The notes under the pieces are model-generated. The model made no database searches. It was not told where the DNA came from and saw nothing but the letters and a program-made list of their open reading frames with translations. From the NCBI GenBank assembly GCA_001662425.1, contig BDDC01001090.1, positions 3,966-33,788 of the forward strand: DNA of 29,823 nucleotides, given 5' to 3'. Origin of the DNA: Chlamydomonas sphaeroides (Eukaryota; Chlorophyta; Chlorophyceae; Chlamydomonadales; Chlamydomonadaceae). Both the position numbers and the translations under genes were made by a program. Shown in pieces: positions 20,001 through 29,823 of the stretch (position 1 is the first letter of the stretch; each line of letters starts with the position of its first letter).

Positions 20001-23000
20001 ATGGCTGCTACCGCTCAGGACTCGCAGGCTCCTCTGCGGGGCCCCGAGAAGAAGGACGAGGACCGCGAGGACGAGAGTAAGCGGAGCGCGCAGCACAAGC
20101 GCCTGGAGGCCTGCTAACGCGCTCGCTTGCTCCCATCACAGCGGAGTTCTCTCCCTTCTATGGGATAGACAAGGGCGCGGTGCTGCAGGAGGCTCGCGTG
20201 TTCAATGACCCGCAAATTGACCCCCGGAGATGTCAGCAGGTCGGTTTGCACGGTGGTCGCGCGCAGTAGACTCATACATAATCATGGCATGCTCGCATGG
20301 ACGCAGGTCATCACGAAGCTGCTGTACTTGCTCAACCAGGGCGAGGTGTTCACCAAGGTGGGCAGGCTGTTGTGCGTCTCCCCGCCGTTTCCCCCCGGCT
20401 CCGCGCGTGAGCCCTCCCCCCTATACCGCCTCCCCACCGCAGAAGGAGGCCGCGGAGGTGTTCTTCGGTGTCACCAAGCTCTTTCAGAAGCAGGACATCA
20501 ACCTGCGGCGTATGATGTATCTGTGCATCAAGGACATTTGCCCGGGCGCCGACGAGGTCATTATCGTGACCAGCTCGCTCATGAAGGACATGAACAGCAA
20601 GACGGACCTGTACCGGTCCAACTCGGTGCGCGTGCTCTGCAAAATCATTGACGGGCAGCTGCTCGCGCAAATTGAGCGCTACCTAAAGCAAGCCATCGTC
20701 GACAAGTCGCCCGTCGTCGCCAGCGCTGCTCTCGTTAGCGCGTTGCACCTACTCGGCAACAATGCCGAGATCGTTAAGCGCTGGATTAACGAGGTGCAGG
20801 AGGCAGCGCAGAACAAGAACAACATGGTGCAGTTCCATGCTGTCGCGCTGCTCCACGCGCTGCGCGCCTCGGACCGCCTCGCCATCAGCAAGCTCGTCAG
20901 CAGCCTGACTAAGGCCAGCGTGAAGAGCCCGCTGGCGCAGTGCCTGCTCGTCCGGTACGTCGCTCAGGTGATCCAGGACTCGCAGCCCGGGCCCAACGGC
21001 GAGCAGCGGCCCTTCTACGACTTCCTGGAGAGCTGCCTGCGGCACAAGGCGGAGGTGGTTATCTTCGAGGCGGCGCGGGCTATCTGCAACCTACGGGACG
21101 TCACGTCACGGGAGCTCACGCCCGCCATCACGGTCCTGCAGCTGTTCCTCAGCAGCAGCAAGCCCGTGCTGCGCTTCGCCGCCGTCCGCACGCTCAACAA
21201 GGTCGCCATGACGCACCCGCTCGCCGTCACGCACTGCAACATCGATATGGAGTCCCTCATCAGCGACCAGAACCGGTCCATCGCCACCCTCGCCATCACC
21301 ACCCTCCTCAAAACCGGCAACGAGTCCAGCGTGGAGAAGCTGCTGAAGCAGATCGGCAGCTTCATGTCGGACATTGCCGACGACTTCAAGATCGTGGTGG
21401 TGGAGGCCATCCGGTCCCTGTGCCTGAAGTTCCCCGCCAAGCAGCGCGCGCTCATGAACTTCCTGTCGGGGGTGCTGCGGGAAGAGGGCGGCTTCGACTA
21501 CAAGAAGGCCATTGTGCAGAGCATCCTGGTGCTCATCCAGGAGATCCCCGACGCCAAGGAGACGGGCCTGGGGCACCTGTGCGAGTTCATCGAGGACTGC
21601 GAGTTCACGTATCTGTCCACGCAGGTCCTGCACCTGCTCGGTGAGTTCCGTTACCATGGCATGCCAGCTGACGAGGGCTCGGGCGTGGCGGCTGGGCTGT
21701 GTGCCTAGCAGGAGGCTAGGGCCGCGCATGTAAGGCAGCCGTGGCAACGTGGAATTGGGACATGGTCTCAGTGGTTCGCGGCGAACATGTGCCGCGCGGT
21801 TCCCAGGCCAGCACGCTGGTTATGCGGTCGCCGGCGCGTGTTCCCTCGCTTACTTATATGCCGGCCCCGGCTTCGGCTCCCCACCCTGCAGGCCAGGAGG
21901 GCCCCAAGACCAAGGAGCCCTCCAAGTACATCCGCTACATCTACAACCGCATCATCCTGGAGAACGCCACCGTGCGCGCGGCCGCCGTGTCGGCGCTGGC
22001 CAACTTCGGTGCCGCGTGCGAGGCGCTGCGGCCGCGCATTATCGTGCTGCTGCGCCGCGCCCTGTCGGACAACGACGACGAGGTGGGCTCAGCGGGCGGG
22101 GTCGGCATGCGGGCCAGCCAGTAGATGCAGCTTGTTACGCCGCAGCATTGGGCTTTGCCAGAGGGGGCCGCAAGAGGGGCAGTCACGCGTCCCGCGGCCT
22201 TGGCGGCGCTTCAGCACCTCCCAGGCCTGAACTTGTGGTTGGGATCCCTCCCTGTCGCGCTCTGCAGGTGCGTGACCGCGCCACGCTGCACCTGCAGCAG
22301 CTGGAGGGCAAGGCGGGCGGGCCGGAGGCGGTGCAGCCGCGGCTGGATGTCAACCTGGCGGCCATGGAGAAGGCGCTGTCGGATTACATGGCTGGGGCCA
22401 CCGACAAGCCGTTCGACATCGTGAGCGGGGCTTGCTGTTTGCCGACTGAGCATATGCGTTGCGAAGCAAGCAGTATTGGTAGCCTGGAAATGTTGATTGC
22501 GTCAGGGTGCAAGTTGCTTGACATCGCCCCGCATGCCGCTTCGCTGCCCGGCAGACCGTCGTGCCAAAGGCGCCGCCGCCTGTGCGGGTGCCGGGGTCTG
22601 GCGCGCTGGGCATGGCGTCCAGCGCAGGCAGCTCCGGCGGCGCGCTGCCCACCAGCGCGGCGCGGAAGGACCCCACGGCCGAGTACGCGGAGCTGCTGCG
22701 GTCCATCCCGCAGCTGGCGCCGCTGGGCGATGTGGGTCGGGTTGCCCCCTGGGTGTACTGACTGGCGCATAACAATCAGGACTGGCGCGTGGTGCATTGG
22801 GCTAAGATAAGTGGCCTAGGTATTGTTTAGAAATCTGGGTGCTGATGCGTGCAGGCCTTCCGTGCGGTTCCAATTTTGTCCGCAGGTGTTCAAGAGCTGC
22901 GAGCCGGTGCGCCTGACGGAGGAGGACACGGAGTACGCCGTCTTCTGCGTCAAGCACGTGTTCGAGGGCCACATCGTGTTCCAGTTCAACTGCACCAACA

Positions 23001-24440
23001 CCATCGCGGAGCAGGTGCTGGAGGACGTCAGCGTCGCCATGGACCTGGCGGAGGCGGTGAGGCGCCGCTGAGCGGGGAAGGGAAGCGTATGACCCCCCGT
23101 GCATGGCAGCAAGGGGCCAGGGGATAGATTGGGCGCATCTTCGCAGCCTGGCAGGCGTGCCGTGTTCCCGTCGCTTGTTGGTTTCGCATATGCGTACCAC
23201 CTGAGGCACACACACCCCCCGTGCCGTCCTTGCAGAGCGAATTCGAGGAGGCGTTCACCGTGCCGCTGGACACCATGCCGCTCAACGGTGTGGGGCAGTG
23301 CTTTACGGTGGTCACGCGGCCACCAGGCGCCGTCGCCACGGGCAAGCTCGTCAACATCCTAAAGTTTAAGGTGCGGCTGCATGGGGCCGGGTATAGGGCA
23401 GGGTGGTGTGCCAAGTTGCGCAACTTTGGGTGCTCGGGGTGCACCGCAAACCTGGCGACGCCAGCACTCGCCTGACCAATCGTGCGCACTCATGGGCCCT
23501 TAGGTCAAGGAGATCGACCCCGGGACAGGCGAGGCCGAGGAGGACGGCTATGAGGACGAGTATGTGCTGGAGGACCTGGAGGTGAGCACTACGCAGTGCG
23601 GTTGTTGGCCATATTGGCCGCATGCGAGCGGGCGGCATGTGCGGCACCTTTCGCCGCCTTCTACCATATCACCAGTTGCACTGTGCCGTCGGTAGCGCAT
23701 GCCCCATCTTGTGTCCGTCCGTGCCTCCCGAACCAGGTGACGCCCGCCGACTACGTGAAGCCCACGCTGCTGGGCAACTTCCGCAAGGCGTGGGAGGAGC
23801 TGGACCCGTCCACCGAGAAGGAGGACGAGTACGGGCTGGGCACGCGCGAGGGCCTGCAGGTGCGTCAAGCGCGCTGCGTTCCTACACTGCCTTGCTCCTC
23901 CGGCTGCTGGCCTGCTCCACAGGCTTCCGGCTCAACGGCCTCGCAGATTGTCCTGGCTGTCACCTGACCATGCTGCACCTCTTGGCTTCGCGTGCCGCGG
24001 TCGCTCCACAGGAGGCCGTGGAGGCGGTCATTGGCATTCTGGGCATGCAGCCCTGCGAGGGCAGCGAGGCGGTGCCGCCCAACGCCCGCAGCCACACCGT
24101 GCTGCTGGCGGGCATCTTCGTGGGCTACCAGCAGGTGGGCCTGCTGAGCTCTGCGGAACGGCTGTGTTTCACGTGCAGTTGGTTTAAACGGGCTGAGGAG
24201 TCAGTCCGCCGGTCGACGTGGGTTATGGAGTGCAGTTGTGAGGGGGCATGCCCTGCGTTTCAGCACACGCCATTCCGACTCGTCACTGCTGCCACATGCC
24301 GGGCGCCCCCGCCCCTTCAGGTGCTGGTGCGCATGTCATTCGGCATCGACTCGAGCAACAACGTGGCGATGAAGCTGATGGTGCGCGCCGAGTCGATGGA
24401 GCTGAGCGAGGCCATCCACCAGATCATCCAGGACGCTTAG
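20001..24440 (+). CDS. COPG: Coatomer subunit gamma (gamma-COP)
   Basis: Thirteen exons: 20001-20076, 20142-20239, 20307-20357, 20443-21640, 21892-22082, 22268-22420, 22555-22731, 22886-23056, 23236-23370, 23504-23581, 23737-23859, 24012-24134, 24321-24440; 897 aa, close to plant and animal gamma-COP (about 870-890). All borders are GT-AG and in frame. Residues about 26-545 are the alpha-solenoid Adaptin_N trunk, with family signatures such as PFYGIDKGAVLQEARVFND, LLYLLNQGE and RRMMYLCIKD. A Pro/Ser/Ala-rich hinge spans about 590-635. The C-terminal appendage (about 640-897) includes VFKSCEPVRLTEEDTEY and ends SEAIHQIIQDA. Gamma-COP is part of the COPI F-subcomplex, which binds Arf1-GTP and cargo tails on Golgi membranes for retrograde transport to the ER. 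Introns interrupt every few dozen residues except the 1.2-kb exon 4. The gene converges on eL42. I saw no TGTAA before 25200, so its 3' end is unplaced. Confidence 0.97.
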
Positions 24441-25252
24441 GCGGCTCAGGCCAACCAAGGCGGCTCGAGGCGTTGTGCGGATGTGAGGGTGGGGTTGGGC
24501 TTCGGGCGGATGTGGCGAGGGTTCTGGCGTGGGGTGGCGCGGCGTGTGTGCGCAGGCTGTGGGAGGGCGCGGCGCGCGCCGGGCTTCAGGCTGACATGGA
24601 AGGGGCGACCGTAGACGGATGTAGAGCAGGCGTGAGCATGGGTAGAGTACATACGCATACGACTGCGGGCGGCTGATCGTCTGCGCAGGGCACTACAGCG
24701 AGTGAAGGGTATCCGCAGCTGCAATCGGGTGCAAGTCGATGAGGTGGCGCTCGCAAGGGCTGAAGCTGTGGCAGCTCGGGGCTGTGGCACTCTTCAGCAG
24801 TCAAGTAGCGTGCGTCGTTGCTAAGCTGAGGGCGCGTGCGTCACGGACGGTCCTGCGTGGCGCCACCACGCTATGCCCTGCTGAAACGTTGCTCGGCTGT
24901 TGCTGTCCCTTTTTCATGATGGTCGGTACCAGTCCATGGGCTCGAACCCAGTCCGCATAGCAAGCTTTGTGCTTCCGAGCAGAACCCCTCGCATTCAGCG
25001 TGGCGCAGGAAAGCAGCTTCTGCGCGGCCTCAGCTGCGCTCGCCCAGCATGGCAGCCTGATTAGTTGAAGTGACGCTTGGTATTCAGGTGATCGCTACTG
25101 CGCTTCTCCCGCCACAAGTCGCAATGATCAGCAGTTGGCGTGGCAGCACACGGCCAGCTGACCCCAACCCCCAGCCCCGAAAAAGTGGCACGGACAGAAT
25201 TCTGGCTCAACTCGTTACACGCCCCCCATTCCACAAGCGCCAGGCCAGTCGC
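24441..25252. other. Convergent 3' region between gamma-COP and eL42
   Basis: This 812-base gap carries the two 3' UTRs. The eL42 signal is at 25215-25219 (minus). No TGTAA is seen for gamma-COP. A T-arm-like word near 24938-24952 was examined and is not a tRNA. Nothing else was recognised. Confidence 0.5.
25215..25219 (-). terminator. TGTAA polyadenylation signal of the eL42 gene
   Basis: Minus-strand TGTAA begins about 34 bases after the eL42 stop codon, giving a very short 3' UTR, which is common for ribosomal protein genes. Confidence 0.65.
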
Positions 25253-27037
25253 TTAGACGGCCTTCTTCTTGTCACCACCGATCTCGAAGTGCTTGCAGCG
25301 CTGTGGCAGCGAGCACAGGCGGGGTTAGATGGCAGGGGGCGGTCAGCACATACCGGCCGCTGCAGGATAGATCACTGAGCTGACTGCACAGCTTGGTCGC
25401 TGCCGCAGCTGCTGGTCCACGGTGAAACTTTGCCGAACCCAGGCGCGCAGACATCCTACACGCTGAGCATACGGTACATGCGGCAGCCGTAGCCCCTGCA
25501 CCCCAATGTGCGCCCTCGGCCCCAGCTCGTGTCAATTTCCTGACGCCCGGCTTTGACCGCTGACCGCTCCGCTATCAAAGTACATCAGCCGGGAGCCGGA
25601 TTGACAGAGCTACACCAGCAGCCCACCTTGAGGCCCTTCATGCAGGTCTGCTTGCACTCTTGGCACTGCATGCGCAGCACGATCTTCTTCGTGGTCTTGG
25701 CCTGCGCGGGCGACACGATAGACCGGGACCGGCGAGGACGCCGTCAGCAGCGGCCCCAGTGCAATTTGCGACTCACGCCCCATCCCATGGTCGTCAGCCG
25801 CCCGGCTTCACGCACGTCCACTGCTGCTGGAGGCCCCAGGCGCAGCAAGGTGCCGCGCAGGGCCCCAGCGGTGCCGCGCATGCGCTGCGGCGCCGGGCCG
25901 CGGGCTGTCGTGTCCGTCCGCTGTGGTGCCCGTGGCAGCCAGCAGCTTCCAAGCAAGCAGCAGCAGACCTGGCGCTGCTCGCCAAGCATACAGGCGCTGC
26001 CAAAAGCTGAGGCCTCCGGGCCGGGTTCGGTCTCTCGCTGGGGCCGGGGACCAGCCCCAGCAAGGTCCAGGGCCCGGCAGCAGGGATGCTGAGCAGCGCT
26101 CCTCGATGCAACCAGCGGCGGCGGCGCCGTGCAGGGCGCCGCCGCTGGTACCAGCATCCGCACGGGTCAGCGGCGCCAGTTTCCGCGTCGCCAGCGGCAC
26201 GCGCAGCGCCCGCCAGAAGCGGGTGCGGTCGAGAAGCTGTCCGAAGTAGCGCAACAGGCGAGCGGCTGTCGTGCGCTGCCGATGGTTCGAGGAACGACGC
26301 CGGGGCTGCTCAACTTGCTGTGCTGCTCTGGTGGCCACGAGGTCTGAGCTCCAGGCTGATAACACGGCCCGTCTTGAGCCCATAGGTCCCGTGCCCAAAG
26401 ACAGACTACTGCGCTCCAGCAGCGCTTGCCGGCCCTCGTAAGGAGGCCGCCGGCCGAGCAGTGCCCCTCACCCCCGCACCTTCTTGTGGAAGACGGGCTT
26501 GGTCTGGCCACCATAACCCGACTGCTTGCGGTCGTAACGGCGCTTGCCTGCACCACAATAACACGCTACCGTCAGCGAACGTTGTCGCGAAAGGTTCGCT
26601 GCCCATCCTCATCGCACGCTCCAACTGCGTAGTCTCCAGGCGAACCGTCCGCAAGTCGCTGCAATAGATCCACACTGAGGTCCGTGCTGCTGCGAGTGCG
26701 CTGGCTCCAGCAGGCTCCAGTGCGCGCTTGCCAACGGCGGCTGCTGTGGCGACTGCCGCCGGCCGAAGCCTCCCTTGCGCCAGCCAAAGGTCGCCCCTGC
26801 TCAGTTAGTAGCTTCCTTACCCTGGGCGTACAGCGAGGCCTTGCCCGTCTTGTACTGGGTGACCTTCATCATCATGTGCTTCTTGCACCCCTTGCAGAAG
26901 GCCCGCTTGGTCTTAGGAACGTTCACCTGAAGCCACAGGTCCAGTCGTGAGTCACAGGCCGCGGCCGCACGCTGCTGAGCCGAACACGCTGAATTGCCCG
27001 AAAGCCAGTGTGCGGCGCTGCCTAGCTAGCTCACCAT
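25253..27037 (-). CDS. RPL36A: 60S ribosomal protein eL42 (RPL36a / L44)
   Basis: Five exons, high to low: 27037-27035, 26926-26821, 26547-26480, 25701-25627, 25300-25253; 99 aa. The first exon codes only the initiator Met; the second opens with VNVPKTKRAFC. Family blocks are clear: KVTQYKTGKASLYAQG, KRRYDRKQSGYGGQTKPVFH, KKAKTTKKIVLRMQC and RCKHFEIGGDKKK. Zinc-ribbon cysteines are C12, C15, C72 and C75. eL42 sits near the ribosomal E site, where it helps form the cycloheximide pocket; the proline of QTKP (P54 here) is the residue whose change gives cycloheximide resistance in yeasts and in Chlamydomonas L41 mutants, so this is the drug-sensitive form. The protein is about 6-7 residues shorter than plant and animal homologues, at the first Cys pair and at the C-terminus. 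Introns (108, 273, 778 and 326 nt) far exceed the coding length. It converges on gamma-COP. Confidence 0.97.
26084..26159. repeat. Inverted repeat / hairpin in eL42 intron 3
   Basis: Perfect 13-bp arms at 26111-26123 and 26137-26149 (ACCAGCGGCGGCG and its complement) enclose a 13-nt loop. An outer 8-bp pair, GGATGCTG (26084-26091) and CAGCATCC (26152-26159), extends it asymmetrically. The right side also overlaps a 12-bp palindrome, GCTGGTACCAGC (26144-26155). It lies inside the 778-nt intron 25702-26479. Confidence 0.65.
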
Positions 27038-27207
27038 TTTTGCCGCCTTAAGACCACCGTGCGGAGCAACGAGGGAGAGGGGCGATTGAGGCCCGCTCGC
27101 GTCGACATGGCGCGCCCAAAGTTGCACGGCCCATGCATGGGCCTCTGCTCCTCGCACCAAACGGGGCGCGGACGTGCTGAGCGTATAGCCAGACGCTTAA
27201 ATGTCCG

Positions 27208-27213
27208 CTTATA
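27208..27213 (-). promoter_or_regulatory. TATA-like box of the eL42 gene
   Basis: Minus-strand TATAAG lies 171 bases before the start codon. A start of transcription 25-30 bases downstream would give a leader of about 140 nt. Confidence 0.4.
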
Positions 27214-27850
27214 CAGCTCCATACCGCGGCAGGTGTTCGGCACAGCAACATGCGCGGGCATGCGCAGCGATACCCACTGTCGCAGCTGCCGAGCCCTCAA
27301 GACAAAACAACGGCGGAAATTGGATGTGGTCTGCGGAGAGCCAACCGGGGGCATCGCAGAGGCTCAGCAGCGGCGCGGGTAGGTCTAGGGGGAGGACCAG
27401 GGGGAAAGGGCGGCGGGACGCTGTTCGAATGCGGAAGGCCTGCACACTTGCGCGCCCCTGTTATCGTTGGGTGTGAGCTGCTCACAGTGTCAGGGGACCT
27501 ACTGTGAGGCAGATGATGGCGAGGGAAGCCCCTGCGTCCTACGAGGAACGTGCGCTCTGTCGAAGTGCGGTTTCGGTTTTCGTCCGTCCCGGAGGCAGCT
27601 GCCAGGAGCCGCAACGCCCGGGCAGCTGACACCCCCTGCATGCCTAGCCGCCACAGCCCTCCGGATATAGCTCTCACAGCTTCACGCCTCCCCCCCAACC
27701 AATCCCTGCACCACAGGCTGATGGGCCGGGCGGCGTAACCTGCGTGCGTTGCCTGCGCCTGACCCACGGGCCGCAAGCCCTGCTGGCGGCACGGCACGTG
27801 GGCCGCCGCCCCTGCACCACCAGCACAACAAGCGGCGAGGCGCCTGCGCA

Positions 27851-27943
27851 ATGACAGCGATGCCCGGCGGCGGTGGCGTCGCGGCCCAAGGGCAATTGGC
27901 GGAATGCTACTTTGGAGCCGAAGCGGCCGGCCGGCAGCCATAA
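27851..27943 (+). other. Upstream ORF (30 aa) before the Pro/Ala-rich gene
   Basis: ATG at 27851 reads 30 codons, with a second in-frame ATG at codon 4, to a TAA ending at 27943, 18 bases before the main ATG at 27962. If it lies in the leader it could limit translation of the main frame. The transcript start is not known. Confidence 0.35.
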
Positions 27944-27961
27944 CCCCCGCGCCTGGCCCAA

Positions 27962-29823
27962 ATGAGCTCACTCCTCGCACACTCGCAACTCTCCGGGCGA
28001 CCCCAGCCCGCAGCAGGCCCCACAGCAGCCAAGGTGAGGTCCAGCAGCTGCTGCCGCCGTGGTCTGGCGGCCCGCTGTGGCGAGTTCCGGCGAACGCAGC
28101 CGCCCGCCGACTCCGCTCCCCCTCCATTGCGCGCACTGCCGCCGCCCCACCGCGCTGTTGCTGCTGCTGCTGCTGCTGCTCCAGCAGCCAGCGGCACCCG
28201 GCTGCCAGCTGCGGCTCGGCCGCGGTGCCCACCCGCGGCCGTTTCCTGCCCGCACGCAAACGTCCCGGAGGCACCTCGTCACGTTTCCTGCCCCGCCCCG
28301 CAGGCTCCCTTGGACCCGAGCCCAGCCGGCCCCGACCCCGGCCTCGACCCCGGCTTCGCCTCGCAGCCCGCCACGCCTGACGACGACCTGCTGACCCTGG
28401 TCGAGGGCGCGCCCCTCGCCGAGGCCCCGCCGCCGCCGCCGCCAGCCGCCGACGTCGACGTCGACGCCGCAGGCGCGTTCGGCGTCTTTGACCCCAGCGG
28501 CGCCGCCAGCTACTTAGCCGCGCCCGAGCCGCCCGAGCCGCCGCCGGCCGTCGCCGTCGCAACCGCCGCCGCGCTCGCGCTCAGCGCCGCCGTCGCCGAC
28601 GCCGGCTTCTCCGCTCCGCCGCCGTCCGACGACCCGCAGCTCGCCGCCGCGGCGCTGCTGCTGCTGACGGAGCTCACCGGGGCCACCGCCGAGCCGCAGC
28701 CGCTGCTGCAGCCCGCCGCGCCGCCCTCGCCGCCGCCGCACCTGCCGCCCCGAGGCCCCAGCTCCGCCTCCGGCCCCATTCGCATCCCCGTGCACCTCTC
28801 CCCACCGCCGCCACCGCCGCCAGCTACCGGCACCGCCGACGCAGCCGCCGAAGCCATGGCCTCGTCCGTGCCGCCCGCCGTGTCCGGCGCCGTGAGCGCC
28901 GCCACGTACCCCGGCCCCGCCGCCCCCACGGCGGCGGCCGCCAGCGACCTGAGCCTCTCCTCGCTGCCGTCGGACTGGCGGCCGTACGAGGAGCTGCCGG
29001 GCCGCTACAAGGTGGCCGTGGAGAAGCTGCAGGTGGGGAGGGGGGGGGGAGAAAAAGAGGAGGGGGAAGGGGAGAGTTGTTCGGTGTTGGGATGGTGAGC
29101 ACGCTGGTGGGGAATGGGGAGGGGACGGGGGACGGTACATGGGAAGAGAGCATGTGGATGGGACGAAAGGGCGGCGTATGGGGTGTGTTCCAGTGTTCGG
29201 TAGGTGAGCGGAGCGGGCATGCTCCCTCGGCTGTCCCTCCACACGCGCCCCACCCTTCCCCTTCTCCTTGCGTTGCCCCCTTCCTCCCCCCACCCTGCCA
29301 GTCCCTGGCCGCGGCCCGCTTCATGGAGGAGCACTGGGACGCGTACAAGGTGCTGGACGTGGAGGTGACGTGGGACGTGCCGCCCATACTGCTGCAGGTG
29401 GGGGAGGGTGGCAGGGGGAGGGCGGGAGGAGCCAAGTGGGAGGGGCACTGTGGGCAGGCCGCCCTGCGCAGGCCGCTCCAAGGAGGTCCTCAGTCGGGGC
29501 GGCGGCGGCGGTCGCGGCCGTTGCTCCATTCCCCGGTCCGCCCCCCGGGTCTGCGCGGCCGCCCTGGCGCAACCCCAGCTCGACCTCACCCGCCCGCCCC
29601 TCACCTCGCTGATCTCCCTCCCCCCACGCCCCTCCCCCCTCCCCTGCCCCAGGGCCGCGAGGCCATGCGGGTGGCTGTGTGGCTGGCCAAGTGGGCCGCC
29701 ACCGTGCATGTGCGGCCCTTCATGGCCAAGGTAGGGGCAGGGGACGGGGGTCCATGGCCAAGGTAGGGGCAGGAGGAGGGGGTCCACGGCCAAGGTAGGG
29801 GCAGGAGGAGGGGGTCCACGGCC
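27962..29823 (+). CDS. Unidentified Pro/Ala-rich protein, 5' part only (continues beyond window)
   Basis: Exons seen: 27962-28033, 28304-29032, 29302-29397, 29653-29730, all phase 0; 325 aa so far, and the gene runs off the right edge. Residues 1-24 are Ser/Ala/Gln-rich with few acidic residues and could be the start of a targeting peptide. Residues 25 to about 240 are low-complexity Pro/Ala with acidic patches. From about residue 242 the sequence becomes conserved-looking: SDWRPYEELPGRYKVAVEKLQ, then helix-rich AARFMEEHWDAYKVLDVEV, TWDVPPILLQ, GREAMRVAVWLAKWAATVHV. The order helix, Tyr, strand, PP, GREA helix resembles an NTF2/SnoaL-like fold, but I cannot name the family. Intron 1 (270 nt) has no stop in frame, so an unspliced form with 90 more residues is possible. 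The last visible donor is copied in a 32-bp repeat. Confidence 0.6.
28158..28181 (+). repeat. Short TGC trinucleotide run in intron 1 of the Pro/Ala-rich gene
   Basis: A run of about eight TGC/GCT triplets lies inside the in-frame intron 28034-28303. If the intron is retained it reads as poly-Ala. Such a run is prone to length change by slippage. Confidence 0.6.
29726..29823 (+). repeat. 32-bp minisatellite beginning at an exon end and copying its 5' splice site
   Basis: Three copies with a 32-base period start at 29726, 29758 and 29790, with a fourth starting at 29822 at the window edge. Each begins CCAAGGTAGGGGCAGG. The first copy contains the last bases of exon 4 (ending 29730) and its GTAGGG donor, so every copy carries the same donor sequence. 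Total copy number is unknown because the array leaves the window. Confidence 0.85.

Larger units (their letters stand above)
27038..27961. other. Divergent promoter region between eL42 and the Pro/Ala-rich gene
   Basis: This 924-base gap separates two divergent start codons. It holds a TATA-like box for eL42 (27208-27213, minus) and an upstream ORF for the right-hand gene (27851-27943). The other open frames, including the long minus-strand frame across 27297-28562, look like GC-rich chance frames. Confidence 0.5.

Noticed and set aside
24936..24956. T-arm-like word (TGGGTTCGAGCCCA on minus) suggesting a tRNA
   Set aside because: The stem is only 4 bp with a 6-nt loop, and no matching acceptor stem, D arm or anticodon arm could be built on either side.
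27297..28562. 421-aa open frame on the minus strand
   Set aside because: Arg/Ala-rich chance frame antisense to the Pro/Ala-rich gene; long stop-free frames are expected at this GC content.
1..29823. Search for CRISPR arrays, defence islands, integrated viruses or transposon open frames
   Set aside because: No regularly spaced direct repeats, reverse transcriptase, integrase or transposase motifs, or viral-like genes were seen. The window is ordinary intron-rich algal nuclear DNA.

Overview
The window is nuclear DNA of a green alga, most likely a volvocine alga (Chlamydomonas or a close relative). The evidence is high GC, many short GT-AG introns in almost every gene, strong G/C preference at third codon positions, TGTAA-type polyadenylation signals, (SP)n hydroxyproline-rich coding sequence, and GAF-coupled TKL-type kinases. 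I cannot assign a species. No bacterial-style operon, CRISPR array, rRNA, convincing tRNA or intact mobile element is visible.

Layout. (1) 740-4049 (+): secreted cysteine-rich protein with GCC2/GCC3 (ephrin-receptor-like) modules and a (SP)n wall-protein-like C-terminal region, 8 exons, 840 aa. (2) 5726-8129 (+): predicted plastid CPBP (CAAX/Abi) intramembrane metalloprotease, 4 exons, 390 aa. (3) 10771-16938 (-): tandem-GAF protein kinase with an MGC acylation-type N-terminus, 18 exons, 978 aa. (4) 17757-18330 (+): small glycine-zipper protein, 2 exons, 121 aa, divergent from the kinase. (5) 20001-24440 (+): coatomer gamma subunit (gamma-COP), 13 exons, 897 aa. (6) 25253-27037 (-): ribosomal protein eL42 (RPL36a/L44), 5 exons, 99 aa, convergent with gamma-COP. 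(7) 27962 to the window end (+): N-terminal part of an unidentified Pro/Ala-rich protein with a conserved-looking C-terminal segment, at least 4 exons, 325 aa seen.

Exon chains were built by hand, keeping the reading frame across GT-AG (or GC-AG) borders. In genes 1, 2, 4, 5, 6 and 7 every exon sum closes in frame. In gene 3 only the first exon border is ambiguous. The genes are not functionally linked: they cover wall/matrix, plastid membrane proteolysis, signalling, COPI vesicle coat and ribosome, as is usual for an algal chromosome.

I found no clearly undescribed system. The points most worth a second look are the architecture of the lipid-anchored GAF-GAF kinase, two GC-AG introns and two microexons in that gene, a CPBP active-site motif split between its two glutamates by an intron, and two places where an exon end with its 5' splice site has been tandemly copied into the following intron.
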